Assembly: GCF_016863635.1 (NCBI RefSeq)
Contig: NZ_BOPG01000045.1
Location: 62,001 to 126,000 of the forward strand
From: Virgisporangium aurantiacum
GTDB lineage: Bacteria; Actinomycetota; Actinomycetes; Mycobacteriales; Micromonosporaceae
DNA length: 64,000 nt
Direction: 5' to 3'
The notes beneath the pieces are model-generated. The model did no database searches. It was given only the letters and a program-made list of their open reading frames with translations, and was not told where the DNA came from. The first letter of the stretch is position 1. Each line of letters begins with the position of its first letter. A program made the position numbers and the translations under genes. Shown here piece by piece: positions 16,773 through 25,255 of the stretch.

Positions 16773-17030
16773 GAATTCTCCTCGGTTCGCTGGATGTCCG
16801 CCGGCCCCGGAACTTTATGCGGCCTTTCTCCGACCTTACGCGACGCGGTTGGTGCTCTTCGTGCTACATTGACTCCGCTGCAGTTGGTTTTCCGAATACT
16901 TTGCCGCGCCTGGTGGGTATCAAACACCGGGCGCGTATTGGTATGGCCGGCATTGCCGGAGCAAGGTGATCGATGCGGTGACACGGAGGCCACGCAGTGT
17001 GGTTTCCATTGCCTTGCAAGGAGCAATACA
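16773..17030. promoter_or_regulatory. Divergent promoter region and long leader of the cold-shock gene
   Basis: 258 bases without a gene, noticeably less GC-rich than its surroundings. A possible promoter is TTGACT at 16869-16874 with GAATAC at 16894-16899; the 19-base spacer is long, so this is weak. It would leave an untranslated leader of roughly 120 bases before the TTG start, in line with the structured leaders of cold-shock mRNAs. AAGGAG at about 17018-17023 is the ribosome site. Confidence 0.35.
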
Positions 17031-17234
17031 TTGTCTGTCGGTACGGTCAAGTGGTTCAACGCGGAAAAGGGTTTCGGCTTCATCACCCCGGACGGCGGCG
17101 GCGCTGACGTCTTCGCCCACTACTCCGCGATCGCGTCGAGCGGCTACCGCAGCCTCGACGAGAACCAGCGGGTCGAGTTCGACATCACCCAGGGTCCCAA
17201 GGGCCCGCAGGCGGCGAACATCCGCGCCCTCTGA
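17031..17234 (+). CDS. Cold-shock protein (CspA family)
   Basis: 67 residues, the complete single OB-fold. RNP1 (KGFGFI) and RNP2 (DVFAHYSAI) are intact, with the conserved GTVKWFNAEKGFGFI start and a C-terminal GPQAANI. It binds single-stranded RNA/DNA as an RNA chaperone. The start is TTG at 17031, supported by CAAGGAG eight bases upstream and by the fixed N-terminus of the family. Two hairpins follow immediately, consistent with a highly expressed monocistronic gene. Confidence 0.97.
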   Translation: MSVGTVKWFNAEKGFGFITPDGGGADVFAHYSAIASSGYRSLDENQRVEFDITQGPKGPQAANIRAL

Positions 17235-17244
17235 GTGAACCGGA

Positions 17245-17271
17245 CACCGCCCCAGTCACCCTGGGGCGGTG
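17245..17271 (+). terminator. Hairpin downstream of the cold-shock gene
   Basis: An 11-bp perfect stem (CACCGCCCCAG / CTGGGGCGGTG) with a 5-base loop, 10 bases after the stop codon. No T-tract follows, so it is an RNA-stabilising or intrinsic-like stem ahead of the stronger terminator at 17290. Confidence 0.7.
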
Positions 17272-17289
17272 CCCATCCACCTGCTCAAG

Positions 17290-17317
17290 AGCGACCCCGA
17301 TCGGGGGTCGCTTTTTT
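17290..17317 (+). terminator. Rho-independent terminator of the cold-shock gene
   Basis: A 9-bp GC-rich stem (AGCGACCCC / GGGGTCGCT) with a 5-base loop, running into TTTTTT. This is the clearest intrinsic terminator in the window. It separates the cold-shock gene from the phosphotransferase gene, whose start must therefore lie downstream. Confidence 0.9.
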
Positions 17318-17346
17318 GTTTCCTAAAGTTCACCGGTGTGGTTGAC

Positions 17347-18252
17347 ATGCCTGAATGGTTGCCGGGTTGGTGCGTCGACCATTTGGGTGACCGGCCAGCC
17401 GGCGTGCTGTTCACGCTGCGGCAGATGTCGTCGGTGGTCGGGCTGCGGCTGGCCGGTGGGCGCGCCGTCGTGGTGAAAATGCGGGATGACGGGGGACGCG
17501 TGGCCGCGTGCGTCGACGCCCAGACGCGGCTGGCGGACCGGGGGTTCCCGTGCGCCCGACCGCTCACGCCCGCCGTGCGCGTGGGTCCGCTCGCCGTCCA
17601 CGCCGAGGAGTACCGGCCGGGCGGTGACCCGCTCCCCGGCGACACGCCCGACGTCGCCGTCCGCTACGCGACCGTCTTCGCCCGCCTGATGGCGGAGCTG
17701 GCCGACCTGACGGTCGCGCCGCCGCTGCCCAACCCGCGCTGGGTCCGGTGGGACCACCCGGATCCCGGCCTGTGGCCGGCGTTCGACGAGGTGGACGGTC
17801 GCGACCAGAGCGCCGTGCCCGCGTACGTCGTCGACACGGCCGCCCGCGCCCGCCGGCGGCTGCTGGCCGCCGACCTGCCGTGCGTGCTGGGCCACGCCGA
17901 CTTCGAGGCGCAGAACCTGCGCTGGCGCGACGGCGAGGTCTCGACCGTGCACGACTGGGACAGCCTCGCGTGGATGCCGGAGGCGGCGCTGGCGGGAGCG
18001 GCGAGCGGGGCGTTCGCCAGCGCCTCGCCGCCCACGCTCGCCCCGGTCGAGAGCTCCGTCGCGTTCCTCGCCGCCTACCAGGACCTGCGCGGACGCCGGT
18101 TCACCGACGAGGAGCACGAGATCGCGTGGGCGGCGAGCCTGTGGCCGGCGGCGCACAACGCCCGCTGGGAGGCCGTGCACGGCGACCCGCCGGTGTCGGG
18201 TGCCGCCGTCCGCGCGCAGGCCGCCGAGCGCCTGCGCCGGGCGAACGCCTAG
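17347..18252 (+). CDS. Aminoglycoside phosphotransferase (APH)-family kinase
   Basis: 301 residues from ATG 17347 (GTG 17338 is possible); any earlier start would lie inside the terminator. The catalytic loop LGHADFEAQNLRW and the metal-binding TVHDWDSL (HxDxxxxN...DWD) near 190-215 define the APH/choline-kinase fold, and GGRAVVVKMR supplies the ATP lysine. Members phosphorylate small hydroxylated metabolites or drugs. Nothing adjacent points to resistance, so the substrate is unknown. Its stop overlaps that of the convergent gene at 18249 by four bases. Confidence 0.85.
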   Translation: MPEWLPGWCVDHLGDRPAGVLFTLRQMSSVVGLRLAGGRAVVVKMRDDGGRVAACVDAQTRLADRGFPCARPLTPAVRVGPLAVHAEEYRPGGDPLPGDTPDVAVRYATVFARLMAELADLTVAPPLPNPRWVRWDHPDPGLWPAFDEVDGRDQSAVPAYVVDTAARARRRLLAADLPCVLGHADFEAQNLRWRDGEVSTVHDWDSLAWMPEAALAGAASGAFASASPPTLAPVESSVAFLAAYQDLRGRRFTDEEHEIAWAASLWPAAHNARWEAVHGDPPVSGAAVRAQAAERLRRANA

Positions 18253-18749
18253 ATCGGGCCGCTGTACAGGGATTCGGCGTAGGCGCGTTTGGCCGCGGTG
18301 GTGCGATCGGAGCGCAGGTAGCGGGTCCAGGCATGATGCTCGTGCGCGACCGGGCCGAACTCCCAGACGCAGATCACCCCACGGTGGGACGTCTGCGGCA
18401 GCGGGCGGAACGGGCCGTCGTCCTTGACGTAGGTGGTCTCCCACATCTCGTTGTTGTCCCGCCAGGTGAACACCAGCAGCAGGTGGACGCGCTCGCCGCT
18501 GAGGTGGTGGATGACGAACCCGAGGTCGCCGGAGATCGGCAACCGGTCCGCGGCGACCTCGTCGGCGACGAGCGCGCGGGCCTCGTCGGCCACGGCCGGG
18601 TCGACGACCTGGTCGGGTCGGTGCAGGAGGTACCACTTCAGGTAGGCGTCGGGCAGTGTCAACGGGGGAGCGGGGGTCACCGTCTTCGTCACGTGCCGGT
18701 AGTCCGGGTCGACGACGTTGCCGACCGCCGAGAGGTCGACGGCACTCAT
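18249..18749 (-). CDS. Conserved hypothetical protein, coupled to the DUF1579 gene
   Basis: 166 residues, soluble, no signal peptide or membrane segment. I do not recognise the family with certainty. It has several tryptophan/aromatic strands (HLLLVFTWRDNNEMWETTYVK, read with the ATGA-coupled upstream gene) reminiscent of small beta-barrel proteins. Its ATG lies inside the stop of the upstream DUF1579 gene (ATGA, 18746-18749), so the two are made together, and the WYL regulator opposite probably controls both. Confidence 0.75.
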   Translation of the reverse strand: MSAVDLSAVGNVVDPDYRHVTKTVTPAPPLTLPDAYLKWYLLHRPDQVVDPAVADEARALVADEVAADRLPISGDLGFVIHHLSGERVHLLLVFTWRDNNEMWETTYVKDDGPFRPLPQTSHRGVICVWEFGPVAHEHHAWTRYLRSDRTTAAKRAYAESLYSGPI

Positions 18750-19207
18750 GCGCGGGTGAACTCCATGACCCAGTTGGACTCCCACGTCTGCCCGCCGTCG
18801 GCGGAGAACTCCTGCTCCCACCGTGCCGACGTCGGCGTGATGTCCGACCAGATGAAGTGGGCCCTGACCGGCTTCCCGTCGTGGACGTCGTCGCCGTAGA
18901 AGTCGCCACGGAGTTCGCCGCCGTCGTCGGTGAACGTGCCGACGACCGGCGGGGAGAGCAGGCCCGTGCGGCTGCTGGCCCAGTGCAGCGACCACTCCTT
19001 CCGTTCGACGTCGAACAGGCGCAGCGTGAAGCCGCTGCTGTCGAGCGTCGGGAAGACGATCTCCTCGGTGTTGCCGCCGCCACCGAAGATCGGCCGGCAC
19101 GTGGAGTGACCGGGAAACGTCACCCAGTCGTCGCTGCCGGCGAGCCGGGTCGTGAGCAGGCGGTTGGTCACGGTCCACGAGCCGATGAAGAAGTCGAAGT
19201 CGTTCAT
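18746..19207 (-). CDS. DUF1579-family protein
   Basis: 153 residues starting FDFFIGSWTVTNR, the typical DUF1579/lipocalin-like opening (F-x-x-GxWxV). Later strands include GGGGNTEEIVFPTL and ADGGQTWESNWVMEF. The family's biochemical role is unknown; it is frequently found beside WYL or DeoR-type regulators, as here. It is first in a two-gene operon, 18 bases from a perfect inverted repeat at 19225-19255. Confidence 0.85.
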   Translation of the reverse strand: MNDFDFFIGSWTVTNRLLTTRLAGSDDWVTFPGHSTCRPIFGGGGNTEEIVFPTLDSSGFTLRLFDVERKEWSLHWASSRTGLLSPPVVGTFTDDGGELRGDFYGDDVHDGKPVRAHFIWSDITPTSARWEQEFSADGGQTWESNWVMEFTRA

Positions 19208-19224
19208 ACCGGTGATCGTCGCGG

Positions 19225-19255
19225 GCTACCCCTGACATCTTCTGTCAGGGGTAGC
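19225..19255. promoter_or_regulatory. Perfect 13-bp inverted repeat, operator of the WYL/DUF1579 divergent pair
   Basis: GCTACCCCTGACA, a 5-base spacer (TCTTC), then TGTCAGGGGTAGC: all 13 positions are symmetric. It sits in the 63-base gap between two divergent genes, 16 bases before the WYL start and 17 after the DUF1579 start. A single site could regulate both directions. A transcription terminator is unlikely in this location. Confidence 0.75.
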
Positions 19256-19270
19256 TGGCACACTGCCGAC

Positions 19271-20281
19271 GTGCGTGCGAGTCGGCTGCTGTCCCTGCTG
19301 TTGCTGCTACAGAACCGGGGGCGGCTCAGCGCGTCCCAACTGGCCGCGGAGCTGAACGTCACCGCCCGCACGGTCTACCGCGACGTCGAGGCGCTCGCGG
19401 CGGCCGGCGTGCCGATCTACGCCGAGCCCGGGCCCACCGGCGGCTACCAGCTCGTCGACGGCTACCGCACCCGGCTCACCGGGTTGACCGCCGACGAGGC
19501 GGAGTCGCTGTTCCTCACCGGCCTGCCGCAGCCGGCCGCCGAACTCGGCCTCGGCGCCCAGGTCGCCGCCGCCGAACTCAAGCTGATGGCGGCGCTGCCC
19601 ACCTCCTACCGCGACGCGTCGGTGCGCATCCGGCAGCGGTTCCATCTCGACGCGCACGGCTGGTACCGGGAGCCGGAGGCCGTTCCGCACCTGCTCGCCG
19701 TCGCCGAGGCGCTCTGGCAGGACCGGGCCGTCGAGATCCGGTACCGGCGGTGGTCGCCCCGGCCGGGCACGGTCACCCGCCGGCTGCACCCGCTGGGGCT
19801 GGTCCTCAAGGCGGGTGTCTGGTACCTGGTGGCGACGGAAAAGGACCAGCCGCGCACCTACCGCGTCTCCTCGATCGAAGATCTGCGGATACTGCCCGAC
19901 CACTTCACCCGGCCCGACGGCTTCGAGCTGGCCGCCGCCTGGCAGGCACACGTCGACCGGTACGAGCACTTCGACCACACCGACACCGACGCCAACGCCG
20001 TGGTTCGCCTGAGCCCCGACGCGATCGCCGCGCTGCCGCACATGCTCGGCCCGAAGGCCGCCCGCGCCGCGCTGCGCACGCTCACGCCGGACGGCCCCGA
20101 CGGCTGGCAACGCGCCACGATCCCGATGGAGACGGTGCCCCACCTCGCCGACATCCTGCTGCGGCTCGGACCGGGCGTCCGGGCGGTCGCACCGGAGCGG
20201 CTCGTCGTCCACATGACCGAGACCGTCCACGCCATGGCCCGGCTCTACCCGTCGTCGGGCTCCTCGCGCAGTTCCAGGTAG
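19271..20281 (+). CDS. YafY/DeoR-type regulator with WYL domain
   Basis: 336 residues from GTG 19271. The N-terminal helix-turn-helix (LSASQLAAELNVTARTVYRDVEAL, quoted in part: residues about 18-40) is followed by GVPIYAEPGPTGGYQL and a C-terminal WYL domain (about 140-230; VWYLVATEKDQPRTYRVSSI). WYL proteins sense ligands or nucleic acid and regulate the adjacent operon. It probably binds the 19225-19255 repeat and regulates itself and the DUF1579 pair. Its end overlaps the convergent yihY gene by 37 bases. Confidence 0.92.
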   Translation: MRASRLLSLLLLLQNRGRLSASQLAAELNVTARTVYRDVEALAAAGVPIYAEPGPTGGYQLVDGYRTRLTGLTADEAESLFLTGLPQPAAELGLGAQVAAAELKLMAALPTSYRDASVRIRQRFHLDAHGWYREPEAVPHLLAVAEALWQDRAVEIRYRRWSPRPGTVTRRLHPLGLVLKAGVWYLVATEKDQPRTYRVSSIEDLRILPDHFTRPDGFELAAAWQAHVDRYEHFDHTDTDANAVVRLSPDAIAALPHMLGPKAARAALRTLTPDGPDGWQRATIPMETVPHLADILLRLGPGVRAVAPERLVVHMTETVHAMARLYPSSGSSRSSR

Positions 20282-21201
20282 GGCTCCTCGTCCTCCGGGT
20301 GCCCGGCGGCGATCGCCCGGCCGCGGTGCAGTTCGGCGTCGAACTCGGCACCGAGCAGCACCGCGACGTTCGACAACCAGAGCCAGACGAAGAACAGGAT
20401 GATCCCGCCGAGCGTGCCGTACGCCTTGTTGTAGGAGCCGAAGTTGCTGGCGTACTGCGCGAACCCGAACGACGCCGCCATCCACACCACCACCGCGAGG
20501 ATCCCGCCCGGGCTGATCCAACGGAAACCGCCCTGCCGGGCATTGGGGGAGGCCCAGTACAGCAGCGCGAGCATCAGGCCGACCAGCACCAGCAGCACCG
20601 GCCACTTGGCGATGCTCCACGCCGTCAACAGCGCGTCGCCCGCGCCGAGCGCGCGCCCGACGACCTCGGCGAGCCGGCCGGTGAAGACGACGATGACGAT
20701 GCTCAGCACGAGCATCACGCCGATGACCGCGGTGACGCCGAGGCGGATCGGCACCGTCTTCCAGAGCGGCCGGCCCTCCGGCACGTCGTAGATGATGTTG
20801 GACGCGCTCATGAACGCCGCCACGTAGCCCGACGCCGACCAGAACGCGCCGAGGGCGCCGACCACGGCGAAGATCCCGGCCATGCCCTGCGCCTCGGTGA
20901 GGCTCCGCGCGCCGGCGTCCAGGATCTCCCGCGCGGGGGCGGGGGTCAGCGCCCGCACGTTGTCGAGCAACGGATCGATGGCCTGCTGGCCCAGCAGCCC
21001 GAGCACGGCGATCAGCACCAGCAGCCCGGGGAAGATCGACAGGAGCGTGTAGTACGTCAACGCGGCCGCCCAGTCGAACAGGTGGTCGCGGTCGAACTCC
21101 AGGATCGTCCGCACCAGCACCCGCCACCACGAGCGCGCGCCGAGATCGGACGGCTCCTCAGGCGGGCCGTGCGTCCCGGCCCGGCCGGTCTCCTCGGTCA
21201 T
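20245..21201 (-). CDS. YihY/BrkB-family inner membrane protein
   Basis: 318 residues with six predicted membrane segments and the family signature AALTYYTLLSIFPGLL near residue 47. FWSASGYVAAFMSASNIIYDV and GGIILFFVWLWLSNVAVLLGAEF (split here from longer runs) are also characteristic. The once-proposed RNase BN role belongs to another protein, so the function is unknown, possibly transport. It lies 5 bases downstream of the glgX stop and may be co-transcribed with it. Confidence 0.9.
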   Translation of the reverse strand: MTEETGRAGTHGPPEEPSDLGARSWWRVLVRTILEFDRDHLFDWAAALTYYTLLSIFPGLLVLIAVLGLLGQQAIDPLLDNVRALTPAPAREILDAGARSLTEAQGMAGIFAVVGALGAFWSASGYVAAFMSASNIIYDVPEGRPLWKTVPIRLGVTAVIGVMLVLSIVIVVFTGRLAEVVGRALGAGDALLTAWSIAKWPVLLVLVGLMLALLYWASPNARQGGFRWISPGGILAVVVWMAASFGFAQYASNFGSYNKAYGTLGGIILFFVWLWLSNVAVLLGAEFDAELHRGRAIAAGHPEDEEPYLELREEPDDG

Positions 21202-21206
21202 GCATC

Positions 21207-23333
21207 TCAGTAGACGCGACGCAGGACGATCACCGTCTGGCCGGGGGCCTCGACAGCGGCGCCGGCCTTGATGCTGGCGGTGCGCTCGGGGCCGGCCAGC
21301 AGCGGGTCGGCGGTGTCGACCACGACCTGCCACGAGCGGCCGTACCGCTCGTCGGGCAGGGTGACCGCCGCCGCGTCCAGCAGGGGGTTGAACAGCAGCA
21401 GGAACGAGTCGTCGACGATCTGGTCGCCGAGCGCGTCGGGCTCGGGGATTCCCTCGCCGTTGAGGAACACGGTCAGCGTCCGGGCGTCGTCGGCGGTCCA
21501 GTCCCCGTCGGTCATGGGCTCGCCGTCGCCGCGGAACCAGGCGATGTCGGTGGCGCCGGAGTCGCCGACCGGGCGCCCGTCGAAGAAGCGGCGCCGGCGG
21601 AACAGCGGGTGCTCGGCGCGGAGCCGGATCAGGCCGGCGGTGAAGCGGGTCAACGGTTCCTCGTCGCGGGCCGCCGTCCAGTCGATCCAGCTGAGGTCGT
21701 TGTCCTGGCAGTAGACGTTGTTGTTGCCGCGCTGGGTGCGGCCGAGCTCGTCGCCGTGGCAGATCATGGGGACGCCCTGCGACAGCAGGAGCGTCGCGAG
21801 GAAGCTACGGACCCGCCGGCCGCGCAGCGCGACGATGTCGGCGTCGTCGGTCGGCCCTTCCGCACCGGTGTTCCAGGACCGGTTGTGGCTCTCGCCGTCG
21901 CGGTCGCCCTCGCCGTTGGCGTCGTTGTGCTTCTCGTTGTACGACACCAGATCGTGCAGGGTGAAGCCGTCGTGCGCGGTGATGAAATTGATGGACGCGA
22001 TGGGGCGCCGGCCGTCGATCTCGTACAGATCGGGTGACCCCGTGAAGCGCGACGCGAACTCGCCGAGCACACCGGGTTCGCCGCGCCACAGGTCCCTGAC
22101 GGTGTCGCGGTACTTGCCGTTCCACTCCGTCCACAGTGGAGGGAAGCCGCCCACCTGGTAGCCGCCGTCGCCGACGTCCCACGGCTCGGCGATCAGTTTC
22201 ACCTGCGACACCACCGGGTCCTGGTTCACCAGGTCGAAGAACGCCGCGAGGCGGTCGACCTCGTGGAACTCGCGCGCAAGCGTGGCGGCGAGGTCGAAGC
22301 GGAACCCGTCGACGTGCATCTCGTTGACCCAGTACCGCAGCGAGTCCATGAGCAGCCGCAACGATTCGTGGTGGCGCACGTTGAGGCTGTTGCCGGTGCC
22401 GGTGGTGTCGTAGTAGAAGCGCTTGTCGTCGTCGACGAGCCGGTAGTACGCCGGGTTGTCGATGCCGCGGAACGACAGCGTGGGCCCGAGGTGGTTGCCC
22501 TCGGCGGTGTGGTTGTAGACGACGTCGAGGATGACCTCGATGCCGGCCCGGTGCAGGGCCTTCACCATCGCCTTGAACTCCTGCACCTGCCCGCCGTGGC
22601 CGTCGTCGCCGCCGAATGACGAGTACCCGTTGTGCGGTGCGAAGAACCCGATCGTGTTGTAGCCCCAGTAGTTCGACAGGCCCCGGTCGAGCAACCCTCC
22701 ATCGTGGACGAACTGGTGCACGGGCATCAGCTCGACGGCGGTCACCCCGAGCCGCTTGAGATGGTCGATCATCACCGGATGCGCCAGGCCCGAGTACGTG
22801 CCCCGCACGTCCTCCGGTATCCGCGGGTGGTTGATGGTGAGACCCTTGACGTGCGCCTCGTAGATGACGGTCTGGTGGAACGGGATCCGCAGCGGCGTGT
22901 CATTCTCCCAGTCGAAGAACGGGCTGATGACGACCGAGCGCGGCGTGTACGGCGCGGAGTCGTCGTCGTTGACCGAGTCGGGGTCGCCGAACCGGTACGA
23001 GAACAGCGCCTCGTTCCACTCGACGGCCCCGTCGATCGCCTTCGCGTACGGGTCCAGGAGAAGCTTGTTGGGGTTGCACCGTAGCCCCGCGGCCGGATCG
23101 TACGGCCCGTGCACCCGGTAGCCGTACCGCTGCCCCGGCCCGACGCGGGGCAGGTAGCCGTGCCACACCAGGGCCTCGCGCTCGGGCAGGTCGATGCGGG
23201 TCTCCCGGCCCGAGTCGTCGAACAGGCACAGTTCCACCCGATCGGCGACCTCCGAGAAGAGTGCGAAGTTCGTGCCACCCCCGTCGTATGTCGCACCCAA
23301 CGGATACGCGGAACCCGGCCATACCCTCACCAT
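21207..23333 (-). CDS. glgX: Glycogen debranching enzyme GlgX
   Basis: 708 residues, GH13 isoamylase type. An N-terminal CBM48-like domain (to about 130) precedes the catalytic barrel, with nucleophile D347 (DGFRFDLA), acid/base E383 (IAEPWD) and D455 (TAHDG). It hydrolyses alpha-1,6 branches of phosphorylase-limited glycogen. ATG 23333 gives the standard VWPGSAYPLGA start; a TTG four codons earlier is possible. It diverges from the heptad-repeat gene 59 bases away. No other glycogen gene is nearby. Confidence 0.96.
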   Translation of the reverse strand: MVRVWPGSAYPLGATYDGGGTNFALFSEVADRVELCLFDDSGRETRIDLPEREALVWHGYLPRVGPGQRYGYRVHGPYDPAAGLRCNPNKLLLDPYAKAIDGAVEWNEALFSYRFGDPDSVNDDDSAPYTPRSVVISPFFDWENDTPLRIPFHQTVIYEAHVKGLTINHPRIPEDVRGTYSGLAHPVMIDHLKRLGVTAVELMPVHQFVHDGGLLDRGLSNYWGYNTIGFFAPHNGYSSFGGDDGHGGQVQEFKAMVKALHRAGIEVILDVVYNHTAEGNHLGPTLSFRGIDNPAYYRLVDDDKRFYYDTTGTGNSLNVRHHESLRLLMDSLRYWVNEMHVDGFRFDLAATLAREFHEVDRLAAFFDLVNQDPVVSQVKLIAEPWDVGDGGYQVGGFPPLWTEWNGKYRDTVRDLWRGEPGVLGEFASRFTGSPDLYEIDGRRPIASINFITAHDGFTLHDLVSYNEKHNDANGEGDRDGESHNRSWNTGAEGPTDDADIVALRGRRVRSFLATLLLSQGVPMICHGDELGRTQRGNNNVYCQDNDLSWIDWTAARDEEPLTRFTAGLIRLRAEHPLFRRRRFFDGRPVGDSGATDIAWFRGDGEPMTDGDWTADDARTLTVFLNGEGIPEPDALGDQIVDDSFLLLFNPLLDAAAVTLPDERYGRSWQVVVDTADPLLAGPERTASIKAGAAVEAPGQTVIVLRRVY

Positions 23334-23392
23334 GGACGTCAAGTTACCGTGGGCGAGTGCGACCGGGACGCGATCGTCCGTATCATCACGCT

Positions 23393-23770
23393 GTGGGTCG
23401 CGACGACGATCGCCAATCCGAACTTTCCGACCGGGAGCGTCGCGCCGACGTGCGCGACGTCGAGGCCGATCAGCGCGACATCGACTTCGAACAACGGTCG
23501 ACCGAGGCCAACGAGCGCGAGCGCGACCTTCGCCGGTGGTGGCGGGAGGCCGAGCTGCGCGACCGGCGGGCCGACCGGCGCGAGGCGGCCGCCGACGACC
23601 GCGAGCGCCGCGCCGACGAACGCGAGCAGCGCGCCGACGAGCGGGAACAGCTGGCCAACGGGCGGGAGAAGGCCGCCGACGACCGCGACAAGGCGGCCGA
23701 CGCCCGCGACGACGCCGCCTACGAGCGGGAGATCAACGCCCAGCTACGCCAATGGGACGATCAGCGGTAG
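23393..23770 (+). CDS. Highly charged heptad-repeat (coiled-coil) protein
   Basis: About 125 residues from GTG 23393. From residue 60 the chain is built of seven-residue units of the type A-D-E-R-E-x-R (AADDRER, RADEREQ, RADEREQ, LANGREK, AADDRDK, AADARDD, AAYEREI), with alanine or leucine at fixed register and charges elsewhere. This predicts a continuous charged helix. Codon third positions stay GC-rich as in real genes here. There is no signal peptide. It lies head-to-head with glgX and tail-to-tail with the RsbU-type phosphatase gene (38-base overlap). Such proteins also occur as extensions of signalling proteins, so a scaffold role in the adjacent partner-switching set is conceivable. 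Function unknown. Confidence 0.65.
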   Translation: MGRDDDRQSELSDRERRADVRDVEADQRDIDFEQRSTEANERERDLRRWWREAELRDRRADRREAAADDRERRADEREQRADEREQLANGREKAADDRDKAADARDDAAYEREINAQLRQWDDQR

Positions 23771-24944
23771 CCGTCCGCCGCACCGCCAGAACCGCGACGT
23801 CGTCGCTGGCCGGCCGGTCACCGAGCAGGACCGCCATGGCGGTGGCGCACATCTCGTCGGCCGACGTGCGGGGCAGCACGTCGGCCAACCGGTTGATCCC
23901 CACGGTGATCGACTCGCGGCGCCGCTCGACGAGCCCGTCGGTGTAGAGGAACAGGCAGGCGTCGGGCGGAAGGGTCGCGGTCGTGGTCCGTCGGGCCACT
24001 CCCGGATACGCGCCCAGCGGCGGGTCGGGCTTCACGTCGAGCCGTCCGATGGACCCGTCCGGTGCGGTGGTCAGCGGCGGGAGGTGCCCGGCGCTGGAGA
24101 TGACCAGCGAGTCGTCGCGCGGGTCGAGCACGGCGTAGCAGACCGTGGCCATGGCGCCGGGTTCGAACAGCTGCACCTTGCGGTCGAGGCGGGTGAGCAC
24201 CTCGGCCGGGTCGGGCGTCTCCAGCGCGTAGGCGCGCAGCGCGCTGCGGATGCGGCCCATCACGATGGCCGCGTGCAGGCCGTTGCCGGCGACGTCGCCG
24301 ATGACGATGCCGACGTGACCCGACGGCAGCGCGAAGAGGTCGTACCAGTCACCGCCGACGCCGACCTCGGCACCGGGCACGTACCGGGCCGCCACGTCGA
24401 GCCCGGCGACCGCGGGCGGCCGCGACGGCAGCAGGCTGCGCTGCAGCGCCAGCGTGGTGGCCCGGTCGAGGCGGGACAGGCGGGCCTGGGTGGCCAGGCT
24501 GGCCCGGTCGGCGACCAGTTGCAGCAGCTCGACGTCGTCGGGGGTGAAGTGTCGCCGGTGCTGGGTGCCGACGTGCAGCACGCCGATGACCCGGCCGGCG
24601 CTGAACATCGGCACACCGAGGATCGACGAGACGTCGACACGGTCGGCGTGCTCGACGATCACCGGCTCGCCGCGGGCCGCGACGGTGCCGACGAAACCCT
24701 GACCGATCGGGAACCGCGCACCCTGCCGGACCTCCCGCTCCAGGCCGCTGGCGGCGGTGGCGACAAGTTCGGTGCCGGAGGAGTCGAGCAGGAGGACGGC
24801 CGCGGTGTCGGCCGACAACAGGTCACGGGTGCGTTCGAGCAGCTCGTCGAGCAGGTCCTCGAGGCCGAGCTGGGAAAGCGCCGCGTCGGTGACCGTCTGC
24901 AACCGGCGCAGCTTCTCCTCGCTCATCGACAGGTCTGTGTTCAC
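23733..24944 (-). CDS. PP2C-type (SpoIIE/RsbU) serine phosphatase with GAF sensor
   Basis: 403 residues: an N-terminal GAF domain (about 20-165, LGVPMFSAGRVIGVLHVGT), then a SpoIIE phosphatase domain (about 190-395) with the metal sites GGDWYDLF, VIGDVAGNGLHAA and LYTDGLVERR. RsbU-like enzymes dephosphorylate anti-anti-sigma factors after sensing a signal, freeing a stress sigma factor. Its GTG 24944 overlaps the stop of the STAS gene (GTGA), so phosphatase and substrate are co-translated. Divergent from this pair is an anti-sigma kinase gene. Confidence 0.92.
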   Translation of the reverse strand: MNTDLSMSEEKLRRLQTVTDAALSQLGLEDLLDELLERTRDLLSADTAAVLLLDSSGTELVATAASGLEREVRQGARFPIGQGFVGTVAARGEPVIVEHADRVDVSSILGVPMFSAGRVIGVLHVGTQHRRHFTPDDVELLQLVADRASLATQARLSRLDRATTLALQRSLLPSRPPAVAGLDVAARYVPGAEVGVGGDWYDLFALPSGHVGIVIGDVAGNGLHAAIVMGRIRSALRAYALETPDPAEVLTRLDRKVQLFEPGAMATVCYAVLDPRDDSLVISSAGHLPPLTTAPDGSIGRLDVKPDPPLGAYPGVARRTTTATLPPDACLFLYTDGLVERRRESITVGINRLADVLPRTSADEMCATAMAVLLGDRPASDDVAVLAVRRTATADRPIGVAGR

Positions 24945-25255
24945 CGCGCGGTATCGGACAGGTACTGCCAGACACCGGTCATTTCGAGCAGCTCCCGCAC
25001 CAGGCCGCTCGCACCGGTCACCCGAAGTGTCTTCCCCATCTCGTCGGCCCGCCGGCGGGCCGTGACGAGGATGTTGATTCCGGCGGAGTCGATGAACAGC
25101 ACGTCGGTGAGGTCGAGGTCGACGGTGCCCGCGTCGCCGGCGAGCTGCTCGGCCAGGTGACGCTCCAGCTCGTCGGCGTTGGACAGGTCGATGTCGCCGC
25201 TCACCGCAGTGGTCACGGTCTCCAGCACCCGGTGGCTGGACAACGTCAACTCCAC
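24941..25255 (-). CDS. STAS-domain anti-anti-sigma factor (RsbV-like)
   Basis: 104 residues from GTG 25255, chosen because a purine-rich GGAGAGG lies upstream; ATG 25279 lacks one. It is a single STAS domain, with the phosphorylatable serine in LFIDSAGINIL. It would bind the RsbW-like kinase at 25357 when dephosphorylated by the phosphatase encoded immediately downstream. Confidence 0.93.
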   Translation of the reverse strand: MELTLSSHRVLETVTTAVSGDIDLSNADELERHLAEQLAGDAGTVDLDLTDVLFIDSAGINILVTARRRADEMGKTLRVTGASGLVRELLEMTGVWQYLSDTAR

